Of a stretch of 64,000 bases of DNA, positions 1 to 10,848 are shown piece by piece. The DNA comes from Janthinobacterium sp. 67. GTDB taxonomy: Bacteria > Pseudomonadota > Gammaproteobacteria > Burkholderiales > Burkholderiaceae_D. The stretch lies in assembly GCF_002797895.1 (NCBI RefSeq), contig NZ_PGES01000001.1, positions 868,001-932,000 of the forward strand. Reading direction: 5' to 3'. The position numbers and the translations under genes were made by a program. Position 1 is the stretch's first letter. Every line of letters begins with the position of its first letter. Below the pieces are notes generated by a model. It saw nothing but the letters and a program-made list of their open reading frames with translations. It did not search any database and had not been told where the DNA came from.

Positions 1-2
1 GC

Positions 3-275
3 GACGGCGCGTATGAACTCGCCTTGCATGCCGAACTTGCCGAGCCGCAGGTGATCGTGCACCTGGCCGTCGTCTCGGGCCGCGTCTTCATCGGCGCCGG
101 AGAGGACGTCACGGGCGGCGGCCTGGAACCGGACACGGCCTATGGCGGCCTGTTCGTGGACCTGCCCGCAGGCAGCTACCGTGTGCAGGCGCGCCGCGAT
201 GGCGCCCACATCAGCCTGGCATTCGTGCCCGATGCGCGCAGCGGCAATGCGTTTGGCGACCTTGTGCGTATTTGA
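3..275 (+). CDS. C-terminal part of an unidentified protein
   Basis: An open frame enters from the left edge and ends with TGA at 273-275; its start is outside the window. About 90 residues are visible, with no in-frame stop upstream. The fragment is soluble-looking, rich in glycine, alanine and valine, with alternating hydrophobic residues typical of beta strands and the ending FGDLVRI. I do not recognise the family. It is convergent with the EAL gene that ends at 301. Confidence 0.6.
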   Translation, partial: DGAYELALHAELAEPQVIVHLAVVSGRVFIGAGEDVTGGGLEPDTAYGGLFVDLPAGSYRVQARRDGAHISLAFVPDARSGNAFGDLVRI

Positions 276-300
276 TCTTGCGTACCCGTATTGCCCCGGG

Positions 301-2220
301 CTAGGCATCCATGCGCGCCGCGCCCGTGCCTTGCCGCCGGTCCAGGAACAGGCTGTTGCCGTGGATTTTCTTTGCCTGCTTCTTTGCTTCGGCCGCCTGC
401 GTGGCGATCTGGTGGTGCGTGTAGTACTGGTGCGCCTCGACCTTGATGACGCCCAGCGACAAGCTGATCAACGAGTAAAACACTTTCTTGCCTTGCCGGT
501 CTTCGCTGATGTAGCCGCCCCGTTCGCAGTCGCCCGTGCTGTAGTAGGCGAGGATGGCGGCCGCGAAGTCGTCCAGCATGGCCTGGCAGCGCGTTTCCCA
601 GTCTTCGCTCTGGAACAGAATCATGAAATCGTCGCCGCCGATGTGGCCGATGAAGTCGCGGTTCGGGTCGCAATGGCTGCTGAGGATTTCTCCCGTCAGC
701 TGGATTACGTCGTCGCCCTTGCGGTAGCCGTACACATCGTTGAAGGGCTTGAAGTGGTCGAGGTCGCAATAGCAGACCCAGAAGCGGCTGCCGCTGTGCA
801 ATAAGCGGTCGATATGTTCGTTGATGGGCACGTTGCCGGGCAATTGTGTCAGCGGGTTGGCGTAGCGGGCCGCGTTGATCTGCATCTGCGTGATTTCGCG
901 CATCAGGTCGTGGCCCGTGCCCATGCCCAGGTAACGGCCGTGCTCGGTGATGATGAAGCCGTTGAACAGGTGGTGGGCATCGGATTGCACCATCGTGTAG
1001 CTGAGTTCCTGCAAGCTCGTCTCGTGGTCGGCAATCAGGGGCGTGGCATCCATGAACAGGCTGCATGATTTCCTACCATACAGTTCGCGCTGGTAAGGGC
1101 GGGCGAAGTGGTCGATCATGTCGAAGCGGCTGATCAGGCCCAGCGGCACGCCGTCGTCGACGACGGGAATGATCATCAGCTTCGGTTCCTTCAGGAAGAT
1201 ATCGTACACCTCGTTATTGTTGAGCTGCGGCGACACGGCCGCCACCTTGTGCAGCAGCTTGCGGATGCTGGCGCCATTTTTTTCCAGGCTGCTGCGCTGC
1301 GGATACACGGCCACGCCATTGCGCCCCAGCGCCTGCACCACTTCGGCCGGCAGGGCGCGCGCCGGCACGGCGTTGGGCCGGCCCAAATGATAGCCTTGCC
1401 CGAACGCCACGCCCAGGTCGCGCAAGACCAGCAATTCCGTCTGCGCCTCGATGCCTTCGGCGATGACCAGGGTGCCCGATTTCTCCGCGATTTCCTGGAT
1501 CGAGCGCACGAACTGCAGTTTCACGGGATCGTTGTTGATGCCCTGGATGAAATGCATGTCGATCTTCACGTATTCCGGGCGCAGTTCCGACCACAGGCGC
1601 AGGCTGGAAAAACCTTCACCGAGGTCGTCAATGGCGATCTGGAAACCCATGTTACGGCAATGCAGCACCGCCTCGCGCATCAGCTCGTAATCGTAGGTGG
1701 GCTGGTTTTCCGTCAGCTCGATGATGACACGGTCCGGATTGATGCCGATGTGCTCGATGTATTCCAGGGTTTCGCCATGGCGGGCATTGCGCAGCAGCAG
1801 GCATTCGGGGCTGACGTTGAGAAACAGTTTTCCCGGCAACTGCAGTTCGGCGAAGCGTTCAAGCACCACTTGCCGGCACAGGTGTTCCACTTCCAGGGTC
1901 AGATCGTGCGCGCGCGCCACCTTGAACAGATTCATCGGCGCGTGCAGGGGGCTGTCGGACGGCCCCCGTATCAAGCCTTCGTAACCGATGATGTCGCCGC
2001 TGTGCATGTGGATGATGGGCTGGAACAGCGCGCTGAGCTTGCGGCCCGCGAGGATCTCGTGCAAGGCGTCCGTCCCTTCGATGGTCATGGGAAGCGATGG
2101 CGGTTTCAGGTAAGCCACGTTCGATGGCATCACGCCGGGCGGCGCGGCGGTGGTGGAAGGGAGGGCGAGAGTGTGCATAGGAGGCTGTGGCGGCACGGCC
2201 TCTGGACGGGCCATGAACAT
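301..2220 (-). CDS. EAL-CBS-GGDEF cyclic-di-GMP signalling protein
   Basis: A 639-residue cytosolic protein without membrane segments. The EAL phosphodiesterase domain spans about residues 55-300 and keeps the main motifs: YEGLIRGP (E81), FLNVSP, IELTEN, IDDLGEGFSS, KID and IAEGIEA, so it is probably an active c-di-GMP phosphodiesterase. A CBS pair follows (about 315-450), then a C-terminal GGDEF domain whose signature is GGDDF (528-532). The second acidic position is altered, so cyclase activity is doubtful and the domain may instead bind GTP or be inert. Several in-frame Met codons exist (2214, 2175, 2088) and none has a good Shine-Dalgarno, so the start is uncertain. It is divergent from the prolyl oligopeptidase gene across about 280 bp. 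Confidence 0.9.
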   Translation of the reverse strand: MFMARPEAVPPQPPMHTLALPSTTAAPPGVMPSNVAYLKPPSLPMTIEGTDALHEILAGRKLSALFQPIIHMHSGDIIGYEGLIRGPSDSPLHAPMNLFKVARAHDLTLEVEHLCRQVVLERFAELQLPGKLFLNVSPECLLLRNARHGETLEYIEHIGINPDRVIIELTENQPTYDYELMREAVLHCRNMGFQIAIDDLGEGFSSLRLWSELRPEYVKIDMHFIQGINNDPVKLQFVRSIQEIAEKSGTLVIAEGIEAQTELLVLRDLGVAFGQGYHLGRPNAVPARALPAEVVQALGRNGVAVYPQRSSLEKNGASIRKLLHKVAAVSPQLNNNEVYDIFLKEPKLMIIPVVDDGVPLGLISRFDMIDHFARPYQRELYGRKSCSLFMDATPLIADHETSLQELSYTMVQSDAHHLFNGFIITEHGRYLGMGTGHDLMREITQMQINAARYANPLTQLPGNVPINEHIDRLLHSGSRFWVCYCDLDHFKPFNDVYGYRKGDDVIQLTGEILSSHCDPNRDFIGHIGGDDFMILFQSEDWETRCQAMLDDFAAAILAYYSTGDCERGGYISEDRQGKKVFYSLISLSLGVIKVEAHQYYTHHQIATQAAEAKKQAKKIHGNSLFLDRRQGTGAARMDA

Positions 2221-2499
2221 GTTGCCGATAGTAAAGAAGATTTATGACAGCTTGATGAAACGACTTTGCTTTTGATAATGTTTCTTGTATGAACGTCAGC
2301 TTGTCGATTTCGCGGAAAGCGAGATTTATCATGGCGATCCATGTGAATTTGCCAAACAAAAGACGGCAAATTCCTCAGATAACTGTGCTTTAAAAGTGGC
2401 AATCCGCGCTATGATTTCTCTTGGCGAAAGTCAACATGGGCAGCCGCGGCGTATGCCTGGCCTGCTTTCCTCGACATCCAACAATGAGACAAACAACCC
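2221..2499. promoter_or_regulatory. Divergent intergenic region, EAL gene / prolyl oligopeptidase
   Basis: This 279-bp region separates two divergent genes and is more AT-rich than its surroundings, especially at 2225-2400. It must carry promoters for both genes, but I could not pick out a convincing -35/-10 pair. I see no gene in it. Confidence 0.4.
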
Positions 2500-4695
<2,196 letters not shown>

Positions 4696-4701
4696 AATAC
4701 G

Positions 4702-4802
4702 GCAGGTCGGATTGGCGCGGCATCGCCGCGCGTGATCCGACAACATCCGTCATGCCAGCAAGATGTCGGATTACGCGGGGCTTTTCGCCCCGCTAATCCG
4801 AC
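4702..4802. repeat. Dispersed palindromic repeat, two units
   Basis: Two hairpin units of the genome-dispersed family lie here. Unit one (4706-4741) has arms GTCGGATT and GATCCGAC around a GC core. Unit two (4765-4802) has arms GTCGGATTA and TAATCCGAC around CGCGGGGC/GCCCCGC. The second unit overlaps the 3' end of the STM4011-like gene and provides its TAA stop (4771-4773). The same family recurs near 14.5, 42.9, 50.5 and 53.9 kb. Confidence 0.85.
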
Positions 4803-5670
4803 TTACGGTCACAATCCTCGCCAATACTCCCTCCCCGAACACCGTTTGAAACGGCAAATCCTTGCGCTGTGCATAGCCGATATAGCAATCGCACTTGAAG
4901 CGCGGGCAGCGGCGTTCCTGTAGCATGTCTGCCAAGTCATCCACGTACAGATTCCCCAAGCGCTCCGGCACGAAATGGCAGCGTGTCAGTTCGCCATCGC
5001 CATCGACGGACAGCGACGCTTCGCCCGCCAGGCATGGCTTGCCGCGCGAGGGCGACGGGCGGCGGTTTTGCGCAAACCACGGGTCGACGGCATCGAGCCA
5101 GGCCAGGTCTTCCCCGCTGTAGTAGCCGGGGCCACGGCGGTCGTAGGCGTTCAGCCACAGATAGACGTGCTCCGGCAGGGCCGCGCGCAGGGCGCGGATG
5201 GCGTCCAGGTGCTCGTTCATGGCGACGACGCCGACGCAATAGCGCACGCCCATCGCGTCCAGCCTCGCGCAGCGTTCGAGAAAGCGGGCCACGGTCGTCT
5301 GGCCCGGGTGGTAGGTGCACCACAGGCCGATTTTTTCCAGCCCTGGCATGTCACGCAACCAGCTCAGGGGGCCGGACAGATTCGTCTGCAGCGCCACTTG
5401 GCGCACGTGGGGCAAGGCAGCCAGCGTCTGCATGGCCGCGCGGTACTGGCGCCGCACCAGCGCTTCGCCCCACGGCGTGAACAGGACGCCGATGTCCCGT
5501 TTTTGTGCCGCCACCCAGCCGGTAAAACGCGCCACTTCACGCGCATCGCGGGCCAGGGTGGCATGGCTGTCGCGCTTCTTGGCGAACGGGCAGTAGCCGC
5601 AGGCGTAATTACAGCTCGAAAGCGTGCCGCGATACAGCAGGGACAGCGTTGGCGCTTGCGTTGTCAGCAC
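4771..5670 (-). CDS. STM4011-family radical SAM protein
   Basis: Radical SAM enzyme of about 299 residues. With the chosen GTG start at 5668-5670, the cluster-binding cysteines are C20, C24 and C27 (CNYACGYC). A C-terminal set of cysteines (PCLAGE, RCHF and CPRFKCDC) suggests an auxiliary iron-sulfur site. The GTG overlaps the upstream stop as GTGCTGA and is preceded by GAAGGCGG; a longer frame to 5721 is open but would run deeper into the neighbour. It is the last gene of the five-gene operon. The final residues are encoded by a palindromic repeat. Substrate unknown; the family name comes from the Salmonella STM4011-4015 locus as I remember it. Confidence 0.85.
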   Translation of the reverse strand: MLTTQAPTLSLLYRGTLSSCNYACGYCPFAKKRDSHATLARDAREVARFTGWVAAQKRDIGVLFTPWGEALVRRQYRAAMQTLAALPHVRQVALQTNLSGPLSWLRDMPGLEKIGLWCTYHPGQTTVARFLERCARLDAMGVRYCVGVVAMNEHLDAIRALRAALPEHVYLWLNAYDRRGPGYYSGEDLAWLDAVDPWFAQNRRPSPSRGKPCLAGEASLSVDGDGELTRCHFVPERLGNLYVDDLADMLQERRCPRFKCDCYIGYAQRKDLPFQTVFGEGVLARIVTVSRISGAKSPA

Positions 5671-7043
5671 GCCTGGCCGCCTTCGGCCATCAGCGCGCGC
5701 ACCGTCTCGGACGCCAGCCACGGGCCGATGGTGTCGGCGTAGCTGTAGCCGCGGTCATTCAGGCGCAGCAGCGGGCCATCTTCTTCCACCAGGGCCAAGG
5801 AGTGCAGCTCGGCCAGCTGCGGCAGATCAAGCTCGCAGCGGCTGCCGAAGCGCGTCGCGTAGGCGTCGCGGTCCAGGCCCGGTTCCGTCAGCAGCGACTG
5901 GATCACGTAGCGGCGGCGCTGTTCCGCATCATCGAGGACGTAGCCGTGCTCCGCCTGCCCGAAGCGTGCCTCGTCCAGCGCCAGATACTGTTCGATGATG
6001 CCGATGGTCTGTGTGCGCGCCACCGCGTATTCGCTCGAATAATGCAGGCGCGAAGTGTAGGAACGGGCGCCCGCGCCCAGGCCCACCATGCCGTCGTTCT
6101 GGCAGCAGTACGAGGGCCCGTTCTGCTCGGGCGCATGCGGTGCGCGGAACATGCGCATCGACACCTGCTCATAGCCCTGGGCGCGCAAATGGTCGCGCGC
6201 GGCCGCGTACAGGGCCAGACGGCTGTCGCCATCGCGGGCCAGCATGATGGGGTTGAGCGACGCGGCCCCCTGGCGGCGCGCCACTTTTCCAAGACCCGTT
6301 TGTTCCCGTACATACAGCGGATACAGATAGATTTCCTCTGGCCGGAAGGCCAATGCGCTATCGATGGAAGCGAGCAGGCTGGCCACGGTTTGCCCGGCGA
6401 TGCCATAGATCAGGTCCAGGTTCAGGGTGGGAAATCCTGCCGCGCGTATCAGGCCGATGGCGTGATGGACGGTGGCGTTTTGCTGGGGCCGGGCCAGCGC
6501 GCGCATCTCGCCGGCGGCAAAGCTCTGGATGCCGAGGCTGACCCGGTCGATGCCATGCGCGCGGCACACGGCAAGCCGCTCGGCCGTGACGGTTTCGGGC
6601 GACGCTTCGATGCCGGCCGGCGTCGCCTGCAAATCGATGCCGAGGATGTCGCGCGCGCCGCACAGCAAGGTGTCGAGCTGCGTGGGCGACAGATAGGTGG
6701 GCGTGCCGCCACCGAGCGCGAAGCGGGCAAAGCGCCGTTCACCGAGCGCGCCATCGAGGGCGCGCATCTGCACCAGCACCTGCCGCACGTAACGCTCGAC
6801 CATGTCGGCGCCGGGGCGCGCCATGGCGAACAGGTTGCAAAAGCCGCAGCGCATCTCGCAAAACGGGATGTGGATGTAGGCGAAGAGGGCGGAGCGGTCC
6901 TGCTGCGCCCACAGGGGCGCCAGCGGCGCGGCCTGCGGCAAGGCGCGGTAGGCCGCCTTGTGCGGATACGAGTACGAGTACGCCTGGTAGGGCGTGTGGC
7001 GCATGCGCTGCGCCAGGGTGCCCGGTTGTTCGGATGGGTTCAC
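5664..7043 (-). CDS. STM4012-family radical SAM protein (HemN-like)
   Basis: A 459-residue HemN/coproporphyrinogen dehydrogenase-like radical SAM protein. The cluster motif is C62-x3-C66-x2-C69 (FCEMRCGFC), preceded by the HemN-type YIHIPF; GGGTPTYL is the SAM-binding glycine motif. The GTG start at 7041-7043 overlaps the upstream TGA as GTGA and has an AGGAG Shine-Dalgarno. HemN-fold proteins include methyltransferases and cyclopropanases as well as haem enzymes; the operon context, not haem genes, argues for the STM4012 family. Reaction unknown. Confidence 0.87.
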   Translation of the reverse strand: MNPSEQPGTLAQRMRHTPYQAYSYSYPHKAAYRALPQAAPLAPLWAQQDRSALFAYIHIPFCEMRCGFCNLFAMARPGADMVERYVRQVLVQMRALDGALGERRFARFALGGGTPTYLSPTQLDTLLCGARDILGIDLQATPAGIEASPETVTAERLAVCRAHGIDRVSLGIQSFAAGEMRALARPQQNATVHHAIGLIRAAGFPTLNLDLIYGIAGQTVASLLASIDSALAFRPEEIYLYPLYVREQTGLGKVARRQGAASLNPIMLARDGDSRLALYAAARDHLRAQGYEQVSMRMFRAPHAPEQNGPSYCCQNDGMVGLGAGARSYTSRLHYSSEYAVARTQTIGIIEQYLALDEARFGQAEHGYVLDDAEQRRRYVIQSLLTEPGLDRDAYATRFGSRCELDLPQLAELHSLALVEEDGPLLRLNDRGYSYADTIGPWLASETVRALMAEGGQAC

Positions 7044-7882
7044 GGTGGGGACTCCTGGGAAATGGTATCTGGCGCGACGACGAAGTGTGCGTATGGCACA
7101 GTCCACACGCTGTCATGGGCGACCCTGTGGCCACGGTAGCCGTCTTCGCCATAGGCGCTGCCATGGTCCGAGCAGACGATGGCGAACGTGGGCGCGCGCG
7201 CGGCGCAGGCGGCAAACAGGGGCGCCAGCGCGCTGTCGACATAGCGCAGGGCGGCCGCATGGCTATCGAGGTTATCGCTGCGGCAGCCAGGCAGGTAGGC
7301 GCGGTTCGGCGTGTGCAGGGCGGCCACGTTGATGAACAAGAAGGTGCGCTGGTCGTTTTGCGCCAGCAGCCGGGTCGCCAGCGCCACCTGCTTTTGCGTC
7401 GAATGGCGGCTGGACACGCCCATGCCCGCGCTCCAGTGGCTTTCCTGGAACAGCGACGGCAGCACGGTGCCCAAGGCGGTCTGTTTATTGAAGAAACCCA
7501 CGCCGCCGATGCAGATGGTGCGGTAGCCGCGCGCGGCCAGTGCGGCGGGCAGGTCCGCTTCCTTGAAGGCAAACGTGTGCGGCGAGGTGGTTTCGCTGCC
7601 AGAAAAAGCGGAGGCGAACAGGCGCGGATGGCGGCCCGGCGCGGCCGGCGTGGGCAAGAAACCTGCAAAGAAGGCCTGGTGCGCCGCGTAGGTAAACGTG
7701 GCGGGCGAGTGGCGCTTGTCCCAGCCGCCCGGCGGCAGCAAGCGCCCCAGCACGGGCAGTTCGCCCGCCTCATACAGGGCTTGCGCCACGTCATAGCGCA
7801 AAGTGTCGAGCGTGATGAAGACGATGTCGTGGCTGCCGACGACGGCGTGCATGTCGGGGATGGCTGCTGTATCTTTAAACAT
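7040..7882 (-). CDS. STM4013-family alkaline-phosphatase-fold hydrolase
   Basis: A 280-residue protein with the sulfatase/phosphatase superfamily layout. The N-terminal metal site is FITLDTLRYD (D26, D31) and the C-terminal one is CSDHG (D239, H240), followed by a further histidine in RGHRVAHD. There is no signal peptide, so it should act in the cytosol. Its start overlaps the upstream gene's stop by 8 nt, indicating translational coupling. It probably removes or transfers a phosphate or sulfate-type group in the operon's unknown pathway; that is inference. Confidence 0.85.
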   Translation of the reverse strand: MFKDTAAIPDMHAVVGSHDIVFITLDTLRYDVAQALYEAGELPVLGRLLPPGGWDKRHSPATFTYAAHQAFFAGFLPTPAAPGRHPRLFASAFSGSETTSPHTFAFKEADLPAALAARGYRTICIGGVGFFNKQTALGTVLPSLFQESHWSAGMGVSSRHSTQKQVALATRLLAQNDQRTFLFINVAALHTPNRAYLPGCRSDNLDSHAAALRYVDSALAPLFAACAARAPTFAIVCSDHGSAYGEDGYRGHRVAHDSVWTVPYAHFVVAPDTISQESPP

Positions 7883-8951
7883 GATTCAGTTGCGCTGCGT
7901 AGGTGTCCGCGCCTTGCCACAACAGGCCTGGCAGCAGGTCGCCGAAGGCGTTCGCTTCGAGCACGCGGGCCTGGCCGTGGCGCACGACGAGGTCGTAGCC
8001 CGTCACGTGGCTGTGCGGGAAGGCGCGTGCGGCCAGGGTGGCGGTCGTTTCCAGCGCCGCCAGGTCGTCTGCGTGCAGGAGGACTGCCGCGTCGCCACGC
8101 CGGTTGTCGAGGTGCAGATTGGTCATCATCTGCTGTCCGATGCGCGCCACGCGGTGCGCGGGCCGGCCCGCCACAGTGACGATGCGCAGGTCGTAATGGC
8201 CGTCGCCGCAGCGCGGCTTGTTCAACCACGCTTCCGCATACAGCTGTTGCGCGGCCAAGGCGTCCACGAGGGCGGCGATGTCGCGCCGGGTCTCGTAGCG
8301 GGCCATGCGCTTGACGTTGAACAGACGCGCCGCGCCGCCTCCCAGCTGCAAGGCGGCCGAGGTCGTGGCTTGCTGCCGCCCCGCCTTGTTCCTGCGGTAG
8401 GCGACGACACCGGACGCGGACGAGCCGTAGCGAGGCTTTAAATAGACGCGGTCAAGCTGGTGTTCGTGCAGCAGCGATTGCAGGTGGTCGTAACCATGCA
8501 CGGGTCCCAGCAGGGCGGGAATGGCGATGCCGTGCGCGGCCAGGTGGCGCTGGCAGGCCAGCTTGTCCGTCATGAGACAGATTTCGGCTGGCACATTGAA
8601 GACGCGTATGTGCGGCATGGCCACCAGTTGCCTCTCCAGGTCCTGCATGGCCTTGGAAAAGCCGGCAAACCACGCATCCATGGCCAGCAATTCGCCATGC
8701 GCGGGCCCCTCGACCGGAGGACGGTCCAGCAGCCGGCAGCCCGCGTCCAGCAACAGCCCATGGGCGGCGGGATCGTCGCCGGGCGGCTCGATCTTCAGCC
8801 GGCCGGCCTGGCGCAAAGCGCCTTCCAGCAGCGCCGGCTGCGCCAGCCAGTCGCGCCATTCCAGCACTTGCGCGGGCGGCAGGCGCAGCTGTGCGCGCGC
8901 CGCCTGCATCAGCCGCACGCGCTTGCTGCCCTGTGTCGCCAGTAAAAGCAT
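7875..8951 (-). CDS. STM4014-family ATP-grasp-like protein
   Basis: A 358-residue protein with ATP-grasp hallmarks: a nucleotide-binding lysine strand with glycine/serine loop (VYLKPRYGSSASGVV, near residue 170), YDLRIVTVAG, and a C-terminal metal motif with E-x-N (VLEANAFGD). Such enzymes usually ligate a carboxylate to an amine or thiol through an acyl phosphate. It starts 6 nt after the stop of the LRR gene and overlaps the hydrolase gene by 8 nt, so it is part of the same transcript. The substrate is unknown. Confidence 0.82.
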   Translation of the reverse strand: MLLLATQGSKRVRLMQAARAQLRLPPAQVLEWRDWLAQPALLEGALRQAGRLKIEPPGDDPAAHGLLLDAGCRLLDRPPVEGPAHGELLAMDAWFAGFSKAMQDLERQLVAMPHIRVFNVPAEICLMTDKLACQRHLAAHGIAIPALLGPVHGYDHLQSLLHEHQLDRVYLKPRYGSSASGVVAYRRNKAGRQQATTSAALQLGGGAARLFNVKRMARYETRRDIAALVDALAAQQLYAEAWLNKPRCGDGHYDLRIVTVAGRPAHRVARIGQQMMTNLHLDNRRGDAAVLLHADDLAALETTATLAARAFPHSHVTGYDLVVRHGQARVLEANAFGDLLPGLLWQGADTYAAQLNHV

Positions 8952-8957
8952 CGGTAT

Positions 8958-9884
8958 TTATTCGCCGACGGCGACATAACGATAGCTTTCGCCGTCGTCT
9001 TCATCGGCTTCCTGCGGATCGTCCAGCACCACCTCGAACGGCAGCGCCTTCAATTTCGCCTGGTTTTCTTCCGAGATGTAGTGGTGCGACAGGTCCAGGC
9101 GTTTCAGCTTGCCCAGTTGCGTATGATTGAGCACGGCCACGGCGCCCAGGTCGCCGATTGTGCCCAGCGACAGGTCCAGGGTGTCGAGTTGCGCCACCAG
9201 CGGTTCTTCCGCCAGCCAGACGGCCAGGTCGTCGGCGATTTCGGCGTCGCGCAGGCCCAGGTAGCGCAAGGTCGGCACGATCAGCTTCGCCAGCACCTTG
9301 CGGTACAGGTCGACGTCGCCGGAAAAGCCGTAGTCGTCCGTACCCAGCCACAGTTCCAGATGTTCCAGCTGCGGCATGCTCGATTGCGCCAGTGCTTCGG
9401 CGATCTTTTGATCGAGGCCGCCCGCTTCGATGGTGAAGCGGCGCAGGTGCTGGTGGGCGAACGGTTCGATGACGAGTTCATTGCCGCCGCGGATGCGCAA
9501 TTCCTGCAGCAGCGGGAAAGCGTCCAGCAGGGGCTTGTAGCTGCCTTGCACGATCCACGAGATTTCGCATTCCTCGTACGTCATGTCGCCGATGAACAGG
9601 GCGCGCAAGTTGGGCAGCTGCGGCGCGTGGGCGATCAGCGCGGCCATCACCTCGTCGGCGCCCGATTCGTAGGGGTCGCCCCACATGCCGATGATCAGCG
9701 CTTCCAGCGCGTGCTTGTCGGCCTTGGCGAGAAAGCCGGAGATCAGCTCGTCCATCTTGCGCTCGTCGTCGTATTCGAGCGACAGGCGGTAGACGATGCC
9801 GGGCGAGGCGTCGAACGGCAAGTCAGGGTCGTACTGGACGACTTTCTTGTTGTGGAAGGTGGTGGTGCTGTCGGAAATGGTCAT
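8958..9884 (-). CDS. STM4015-family leucine-rich-repeat protein
   Basis: A 308-residue protein and first gene of the operon. The middle and C-terminal parts show repeating leucine-rich units (LEHLELWLG, LRYLGLRDAEI, LDTLDLSLG, LKRLDLSHH), so it should form a short LRR solenoid for protein binding. The ATG at 9882-9884 with CGGAGC upstream fits better than an open extension to 9980. The C-terminus is acidic (QEADEDDGES). In the related Salmonella locus the corresponding LRR protein is also uncharacterised. It could act as a substrate-presenting scaffold for the four enzymes. Confidence 0.82.
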   Translation of the reverse strand: MTISDSTTTFHNKKVVQYDPDLPFDASPGIVYRLSLEYDDERKMDELISGFLAKADKHALEALIIGMWGDPYESGADEVMAALIAHAPQLPNLRALFIGDMTYEECEISWIVQGSYKPLLDAFPLLQELRIRGGNELVIEPFAHQHLRRFTIEAGGLDQKIAEALAQSSMPQLEHLELWLGTDDYGFSGDVDLYRKVLAKLIVPTLRYLGLRDAEIADDLAVWLAEEPLVAQLDTLDLSLGTIGDLGAVAVLNHTQLGKLKRLDLSHHYISEENQAKLKALPFEVVLDDPQEADEDDGESYRYVAVGE

Positions 9885-10054
9885 CGCGTGGGCTCCGTGT
9901 TGGCGTTGGAGGCCTGGATGCCGCGCGGTGGCAGCGGTGCTGGATGAGCCGGGATGTGCCGCGACGCTCTGCGAAGACATCCAGGCCTGGAAATCTTGTC
10001 TATTCTAAAATCTTAGCATAGACATTCAGGCATATTGCGCACCGCAGGAGCTGC

Positions 10055-10630
10055 TTATCTGTGGATGACCACGAGTAGCGCCTTGCCCTCGGTCTTGCCC
10101 AAATTCCGGATGGTATGCGGCTGGTCGGCCGGATAGCGGGCCGTGCCGCCATTCTTGACCTTTTTCTTCGCCGCGCCCACTTCCAGCTCCAGGTTGCCGT
10201 GGATGACCGTCAAATGCTCGGTCGTGCCCGGGTCGTGCGGCTGCGACGCCAGTTCGCCGCCCGGCGCCAGGGTCACTTCATACCATTCATATTTGCCCGC
10301 CAGTTCCATCGGCCCCAGGATGCGCAGCACGTAGCCCGCGTGGTCGCCGGGCAGGGTGGGGGTTTCGTGGGCGTCCGTGATGCGGATGGTTTCCACGGCT
10401 TTTTCCGCGCTGGACAGCAATTCGCCGATCTGCACGCCCAGGGCGTTCGCCAGGCGCCACGTGATGGCGATGGTGGGATTGGCTTTTTCGCGCTCGATTT
10501 GCGACAGCATGGACTTCGATACGCCGGCGATGCGCGACAAATCCTCGAGTGTCAGGCCGCGCGCCAGGCGCAGCCGTTGCAGGGTGGCGCCCACTTCGGG
10601 CGGAGAATTGGTCGAAACGCTGGTTTTCAT
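10055..10630 (-). CDS. XRE-cupin transcriptional regulator of the threonine-degradation operon
   Basis: A 191-residue regulator. Residues about 12-70 form an XRE-type helix-turn-helix (LQRLRLARGLTLEDLSRIAGVSK, with SMLSQIEREKANPT as recognition helix and flank). Residues about 110-190 form a cupin barrel with HDPGTTEH and QPHTIRN, which probably senses a small ligand. The start at 10628-10630 is chosen because the upstream part of the frame lies in AT-rich promoter DNA. It is divergent from kbl-tdh-sdaA, and an inverted repeat about 40 nt upstream is the likely operator, so autoregulation and control of the operon are expected. Confidence 0.9.
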   Translation of the reverse strand: MKTSVSTNSPPEVGATLQRLRLARGLTLEDLSRIAGVSKSMLSQIEREKANPTIAITWRLANALGVQIGELLSSAEKAVETIRITDAHETPTLPGDHAGYVLRILGPMELAGKYEWYEVTLAPGGELASQPHDPGTTEHLTVIHGNLELEVGAAKKKVKNGGTARYPADQPHTIRNLGKTEGKALLVVIHR

Positions 10631-10668
10631 CGGCAGGTAGCTTGCAAAGTTCAAAAGGCTTGGGTAAT

Positions 10669-10704
10669 ATCCACTATATTGAATTTCAGTTCGAAATAGT
10701 GGAT
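10669..10704. promoter_or_regulatory. Inverted repeat, putative operator of the XRE-cupin regulator
   Basis: Perfect 9-bp arms ATCCACTAT (10669-10677) and ATAGTGGAT (10696-10704) are separated by 18 bp of AT-rich DNA. The centre-to-centre distance is about 27 bp, close to two and a half helical turns. It sits between the divergent regulator and kbl, the expected place for an operator controlling both. Confidence 0.6.
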
Positions 10705-10848
10705 TTTGAGGAAAAACACGGAAACGTGTAGACTTCAAACAGCGCTTCACGGTACAGCATAGTGCGCGCACCGGTCAAGCGGCCGCTTTTCCCTATGGCG
10801 GCTGAGGTCACACGGATACCACAAACGCAGGGACACACAAGGATCATC

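Noticed and set aside
4702..4802. CRISPR-like array made of repeated palindromes
   Set aside because: Only two units, no regular spacers and the same sequence occurs singly or in pairs elsewhere; it is a dispersed repeat.
5664..7043. Oxygen-independent coproporphyrinogen III oxidase (hemN) for the STM4012-like gene
   Set aside because: The HemN-like fold is shared by several enzyme types; operon partners match the STM4011-4015 cluster and no haem gene is nearby.
5649..7139. A long forward frame opposite the two radical SAM genes
   Set aside because: It lacks family motifs and a start signal, whereas the reverse strand carries intact cluster motifs and coupled starts.
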